From: Alphaproteobacteria bacterium RIFCSPHIGHO2_02_FULL_46_13
GTDB taxonomy: Bacteria > Pseudomonadota > Alphaproteobacteria > Micavibrionales > Micavibrionaceae
Reading direction: 5' to 3'
Assembly (NCBI GenBank): GCA_001767915.1
Contig: MEMI01000013.1
Location: forward strand, 1 to 32,212
Length of the DNA: 32,212 nt
Made by a program: the position numbers and the translations under genes. Shown here in pieces: positions 28,671-32,212 of this stretch. The number at the start of each line of letters is the position of its first letter. The first letter of the stretch is position 1. The notes below the pieces were generated by a model. The model did not search any database. It was not told where the DNA came from and was given only the letters and a program-made list of their open reading frames with translations.

Positions 28671-28831
28671 TTTTCCTAGCCTTTTTTATTACAATTCTTC
28701 TCTAAAACAGGCTTTTTCAAAAATAAGTCTGTGATATAGTGTCGCTTGACGGAAATGGATTTATAGGGTCTGTTCTCGCTCAAAACAACATAAATTTCTC
28801 GGGACATTCCGAAAATCAGAAGGTACGCAAG

Positions 28832-29419
28832 ATGAATATGAAATATAATATGGCTTTGGCCGCTTTGGTTGTCGCAGGAATCGCTGCTTGGCTCACTGGA
28901 TTTGTATCCCAACAAGCCGTTCACTCCGAAACCTTGGCAAAGGACGCTGTCACCATTGAAGCTGCAGCTGCTCCGACGGCTGGTGGGTCTGCCAAGATTG
29001 CAATGCCTGAGCCGATTTTAGATATGATTGCGACTGCCGATATTGAGCGTGGTAAGGCTGTTGCGAAGGCCTGTGCGGCTTGTCATGGCTTTGAAAATGA
29101 TGGTAAAAACGGTGTGGGGCCGAATTTGCACAGCGTTGTTGGTCGTAAAAAAGATGCAGTAGCTGGTTATTCCTATTCCGGTGCTTTGGTTGCTCAAGGT
29201 GGTGATACATGGACTTATAGTGAATTGAATAAATTCCTGTGGAAGCCAAAAGTATATGCTCCAGGTACAAAAATGAGTTTCGTTGGGATTAAAAAACCTG
29301 AAGATCGTGCGGCTGTGATTGCTTATCTTCGTAGCATCAATAATGCACCTGCCCCAACAGAAGCTGAAATTGCAAAAGATAAGGCAGATTTGACACCTGC
29401 TGCAGAAGCTAAAAAATAA
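28832..29419 (+). CDS. Membrane-anchored class I cytochrome c (CycM-like)
   Basis: N-terminal TM/signal anchor; heme motif CAACH; GVGPNLHSVVGRK; KMSFVGIKKPEDRAAVIAYL. Confidence 0.92.
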   Translation: MNMKYNMALAALVVAGIAAWLTGFVSQQAVHSETLAKDAVTIEAAAAPTAGGSAKIAMPEPILDMIATADIERGKAVAKACAACHGFENDGKNGVGPNLHSVVGRKKDAVAGYSYSGALVAQGGDTWTYSELNKFLWKPKVYAPGTKMSFVGIKKPEDRAAVIAYLRSINNAPAPTEAEIAKDKADLTPAAEAKK

Positions 29420-29440
29420 GAATGATGTGAAATGTTCTTT

Positions 29441-29467
29441 AAAAAGCCCGCCATCAGGCGGGTTTTT
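29441..29467. terminator. Probable bidirectional terminator
   Basis: AAAAAGCCCGCC-ATCA-GGCGGGTTTTT between convergent genes. Confidence 0.85.
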
Positions 29468-30142
29468 CTATTCGGCTTCCAGAAGGCTGTAAAAGGCATA
29501 TTTGCCTGATCCATCGGTCACGCAGAGAGCAGGAATTTCTTTACAGGTTGCGCAATTTGTCTCTGTGAAGTCGTCGTTTGTGCCTGTATGCAGGTCATCA
29601 GACACAAACAAATTCTGGAGAGATTCCCCCGTAACGGTTGGAATGGTTGACGCGCCTGTGATTTTCTTATTGATCTCGGCGCAGACGGTTTGTTTGATTT
29701 CATAGGCTGTAAAGACAACATCTTGGGCGGTTGTCGGAGTCCATTCAATATTGTTGAAACGCCCGATATAGTAACCTGCGGCCAGACCCGTTTTGTCATC
29801 GGCTGAGGCTTTTAAAGGAATGGGTTTGTAATTGAAACCACCGCCATCAGGATGAAAGAGTTTATGGATCGTTGGGGCGTCATTAAAGTTTGTATCCGAG
29901 GGAACGATAAAATCAATCATACCGACAGTTGCGCCCGTTTGCTGCATCTGGGCGATTGCGCTAGAGGCTGCGGCTGCATAGGCGATTATTTCGCCGGCAA
30001 CGATTTTGCTCTCGCCCTCTGATAATTCGCTCGGGGCATCATTTTGGCTTGCTGATTTGCTGATTAAAAACATTAACGACCCCAAAAGCCCTACGGCAAT
30101 CAGGATATAGACAAATACATTTCCTTTTTGATTTTTAATCAT
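29468..30142 (-). CDS. Secreted/pilin-like hypothetical protein
   Basis: MIKNQKGNVFVYILIAVGLLGSLMFLIS N-terminus resembles a (pseudo)pilin signal; Cys-containing C-terminus (NCATCKEIPALC). Confidence 0.6.
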   Translation of the reverse strand: MIKNQKGNVFVYILIAVGLLGSLMFLISKSASQNDAPSELSEGESKIVAGEIIAYAAAASSAIAQMQQTGATVGMIDFIVPSDTNFNDAPTIHKLFHPDGGGFNYKPIPLKASADDKTGLAAGYYIGRFNNIEWTPTTAQDVVFTAYEIKQTVCAEINKKITGASTIPTVTGESLQNLFVSDDLHTGTNDDFTETNCATCKEIPALCVTDGSGKYAFYSLLEAE

Positions 30143-30212
30143 CTGTCTAGTTTATCATAGCCTTATCGGTTACGGAATGGTTTAATAGAGGCCTCATTAT
30201 CAGGAGCGTAAC

Positions 30213-31433
30213 ATGACATATGCATTTTCTCTGGACATCCTATCGCTTGCCATAGGTTTCTTGGCGGGCGGGTTATTGGTCTTGGCGATTTTTATGCCGA
30301 AGCTGGCACGCCAGAAGGAAAGCCAAAATTATATGCAACAGGTCTTTGACCAATTGGCGCAGGATTCGCTCCGCAAATCGCAAGAGCAGTTTCTGCAGAT
30401 GGCGGAAGAGAAACTGAAACAATCGCAAAAAGACGGTTCATACGATCTTGAAAAACGTCAAAAGGCAGTGGCGGATCTGGTTGACCCGATTGGCAAGAGC
30501 CTCAAAGAAATGGAAAGCAAAATCGAGACATTGGGGAAAGCGGGCGCTGGGCTCGAAGCCCAACTCAAAACCTTTGCCGAAGATCAACGTTTCCTCCGCG
30601 ACCAAACACAAAACCTTGTCCAAGTCCTCCGCAACCCGACAGCGCGTGGGCGTTGGGGGGAAATGCAATTGCAACGGACGTTTGAATTGGTGGGGTTTGT
30701 CGAAGGGGTTCACTATACCTCGCAAAAGGCAGTGCAGGCGGACGGCAATACACAGAAACCGGATTTTATCGTGACCCTCCCGAACGGTGTACAAATCGTG
30801 ATTGATGTGAAAACACCACTTGATCCCTATTGGCAAATGATGGATGAGGCAGGCACACAGGCGGAGGGAAATGCAGCAATCGATTTCCGCAAAAAAGTGC
30901 GCGACCATTTAAAAGCATTAAGTGCCAAAGATTACTGGCGTCAATTTGACAGCCCTGAATTTGTGGTGATGTTTCTCCCCTCTGAAAGCCTTTATTCCCT
31001 TGCGGTATCACAGGATCAGTCGTTGCTGGAGGAAGCTTCGCGTGCCAATATTATTCTGGCGTCCCCCACCACGATCATGGGGTTGTTGCGCGTCGTGATG
31101 TATGGATGGCAGCAACAAAAGATTGCGGAAGAGGCCAGTACGGTGGCAACATTAGCGTCCGATTTATATCGCCGCGTGTCTATCTTCGGTGACCATATGG
31201 GGAAATTGGGGCGCAGTCTGGGGAGTGCTGTGGAAGGCTATAACAAAGCCGTCGGATCACTCGATCAAATGGTGCTTCCGGCTCTCCGTAAATTCAAAGA
31301 TTTACAGGTGCCGACAGGGGGCAAGGAATTGCCGGATGTCACCCCGCTCGAATCCACCCCGCGCCTCGTCTCCGCCCCTGAATTACAGGCGGATTATGTG
31401 GATAATGTCACTGCGCTGGAACGCAAATCGTAA
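30213..31433 (+). CDS. rmuC: DNA recombination protein RmuC
   Basis: TM anchor, coiled coil, then NPTARGRWGEMQLQRTFELVGFVEGVHY, KPDFIVTLPNGVQIVIDVKTPLD, MFLPSESLYSLA. Confidence 0.95.
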   Translation: MTYAFSLDILSLAIGFLAGGLLVLAIFMPKLARQKESQNYMQQVFDQLAQDSLRKSQEQFLQMAEEKLKQSQKDGSYDLEKRQKAVADLVDPIGKSLKEMESKIETLGKAGAGLEAQLKTFAEDQRFLRDQTQNLVQVLRNPTARGRWGEMQLQRTFELVGFVEGVHYTSQKAVQADGNTQKPDFIVTLPNGVQIVIDVKTPLDPYWQMMDEAGTQAEGNAAIDFRKKVRDHLKALSAKDYWRQFDSPEFVVMFLPSESLYSLAVSQDQSLLEEASRANIILASPTTIMGLLRVVMYGWQQQKIAEEASTVATLASDLYRRVSIFGDHMGKLGRSLGSAVEGYNKAVGSLDQMVLPALRKFKDLQVPTGGKELPDVTPLESTPRLVSAPELQADYVDNVTALERKS

Positions 31434-32051
31434 TTATTTATTGAGACCTTTGGCAACCGGATCACGATAGGCAAAGAGGGATGACGGGAGTTTCAAGCCT
31501 GTTTGAATGTCGAATAATTCTGTCTCGGTAATATTGCCGACAGAATCCACAACGCGCCATTTTTTCAGTTGGTATTTAGGGGATTCGGTAAAGGCTAGAG
31601 TTAGCTCTCCGGCCTTTGGTTGCTTCGTTTGGATCACTGTAATCTGGGTGTAGCCACCAGCGCGCATAATACTTTTGACTTTTAAATCACCTGATAATTT
31701 GAAGTCCTTACGCAATAGAAAATCGGCGAGCGTTTGACCAATCGGCGCGTTACTTTGTTGTTTCATTTCGCCGTCATAGAAATAGATAAAGTACCCATCC
31801 GCCACGACAAAATCCGTGCTCGGCGGATCATATTCAAAACGGAGTTTCCCCGGGCGGCTCAGATAAAATGTTCCGCGAGATTGTGTGCCGTCAGCGTTGG
31901 TTTGAATGAAGCGGGATTTCACGGTTTTCAGTTGTTGAAAATAGGATTCGGCTTGAACAGCTTCCTGCGGGGTGGCGGCTATTGCGTGGCCGAAACCAAT
32001 CAGGAGAACGGCAAGGGATAAAACAAGAGTTTTCAACATTTTTAAGGCCAA
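31434..32051 (-). CDS. lolA: Outer-membrane lipoprotein carrier protein LolA
   Basis: Signal peptide; YFQQLKTVKSRFIQTNADGTQSRGTFYLSRPGKLRFEYDPPS. Confidence 0.92.
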   Translation of the reverse strand: MALKMLKTLVLSLAVLLIGFGHAIAATPQEAVQAESYFQQLKTVKSRFIQTNADGTQSRGTFYLSRPGKLRFEYDPPSTDFVVADGYFIYFYDGEMKQQSNAPIGQTLADFLLRKDFKLSGDLKVKSIMRAGGYTQITVIQTKQPKAGELTLAFTESPKYQLKKWRVVDSVGNITETELFDIQTGLKLPSSLFAYRDPVAKGLNK

Positions 32052-32137
32052 TCGGGGTTTTCAGGTTCACTTCATCATATAGACCATAACGCAAAAAAGG
32101 GGAAGACTCACCCGATAATTTTGCTTATGGTGGGCGT

Positions 32138-32212
32138 ATGATGACAGCACAAAACTTACCAGAATCGCAGAATTTACCCCCTTATTTACAGGGATTGAAC
32201 CCGTCACAGTTG
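32138..32212 (+). CDS. Start of UvrD/PcrA-like helicase (truncated at window edge)
   Basis: MMTAQNLPESQNLPPYLQGLNPSQL: N-terminal LNPxQ pattern of superfamily 1 helicases; only 25 codons visible. Confidence 0.5.
   Translation, partial: MMTAQNLPESQNLPPYLQGLNPSQL

Noticed and set aside
1-32212. CRISPR arrays, rRNA, tRNA, insertion sequences
   Set aside because: None recognised on either strand by reading.

Overview
About 32 kb of a bacterial chromosome, probably from an alphaproteobacterium (inferred from the ctaB / small TM protein / ctaG / coxC / DUF983 / surf1 cluster, a Tim44-like protein, SecB and a membrane-anchored CycM-like cytochrome c). Most genes are housekeeping: TetR C-terminus, heme-copper oxidase assembly, a GGDEF/EAL protein, cysS, GT4 glycosyltransferase, ArsR regulator, SDR, gmk, secB, GNAT, pheA, cytochrome c, rmuC, lolA and the start of a uvrD-like helicase. 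The most notable content is a single + strand block at about 14.25-25.1 kb that reads as a type IVB (Dot/Icm, IncI-Tra-like) secretion module in the order icmL/dotI, icmK/dotH, icmE/dotG, icmG/dotF, icmC/dotE, icmD/dotP, icmJ/dotN, icmB/dotO, followed by an unrecognised single-TM protein. The icmC-position ORF carries an extra N-terminal IcmD-like domain (37/67 identical residues by hand to the neighbouring icmD product, no gaps), which looks like a duplication and fusion. The block sits between housekeeping genes with no integrase, relaxase or tRNA visible. Other points of interest: a two-repeat protein with a His/Cys-rich tail next to pheA, a four-copy 8-bp tandem repeat overlapping the surf1 start region, a small ORF plus an SD-sequestering hairpin upstream of cysS, and a GGDEF/EAL protein with a degenerate GGDEF motif. 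All calls are by eye from the sequence and ORF track; no searches were run.
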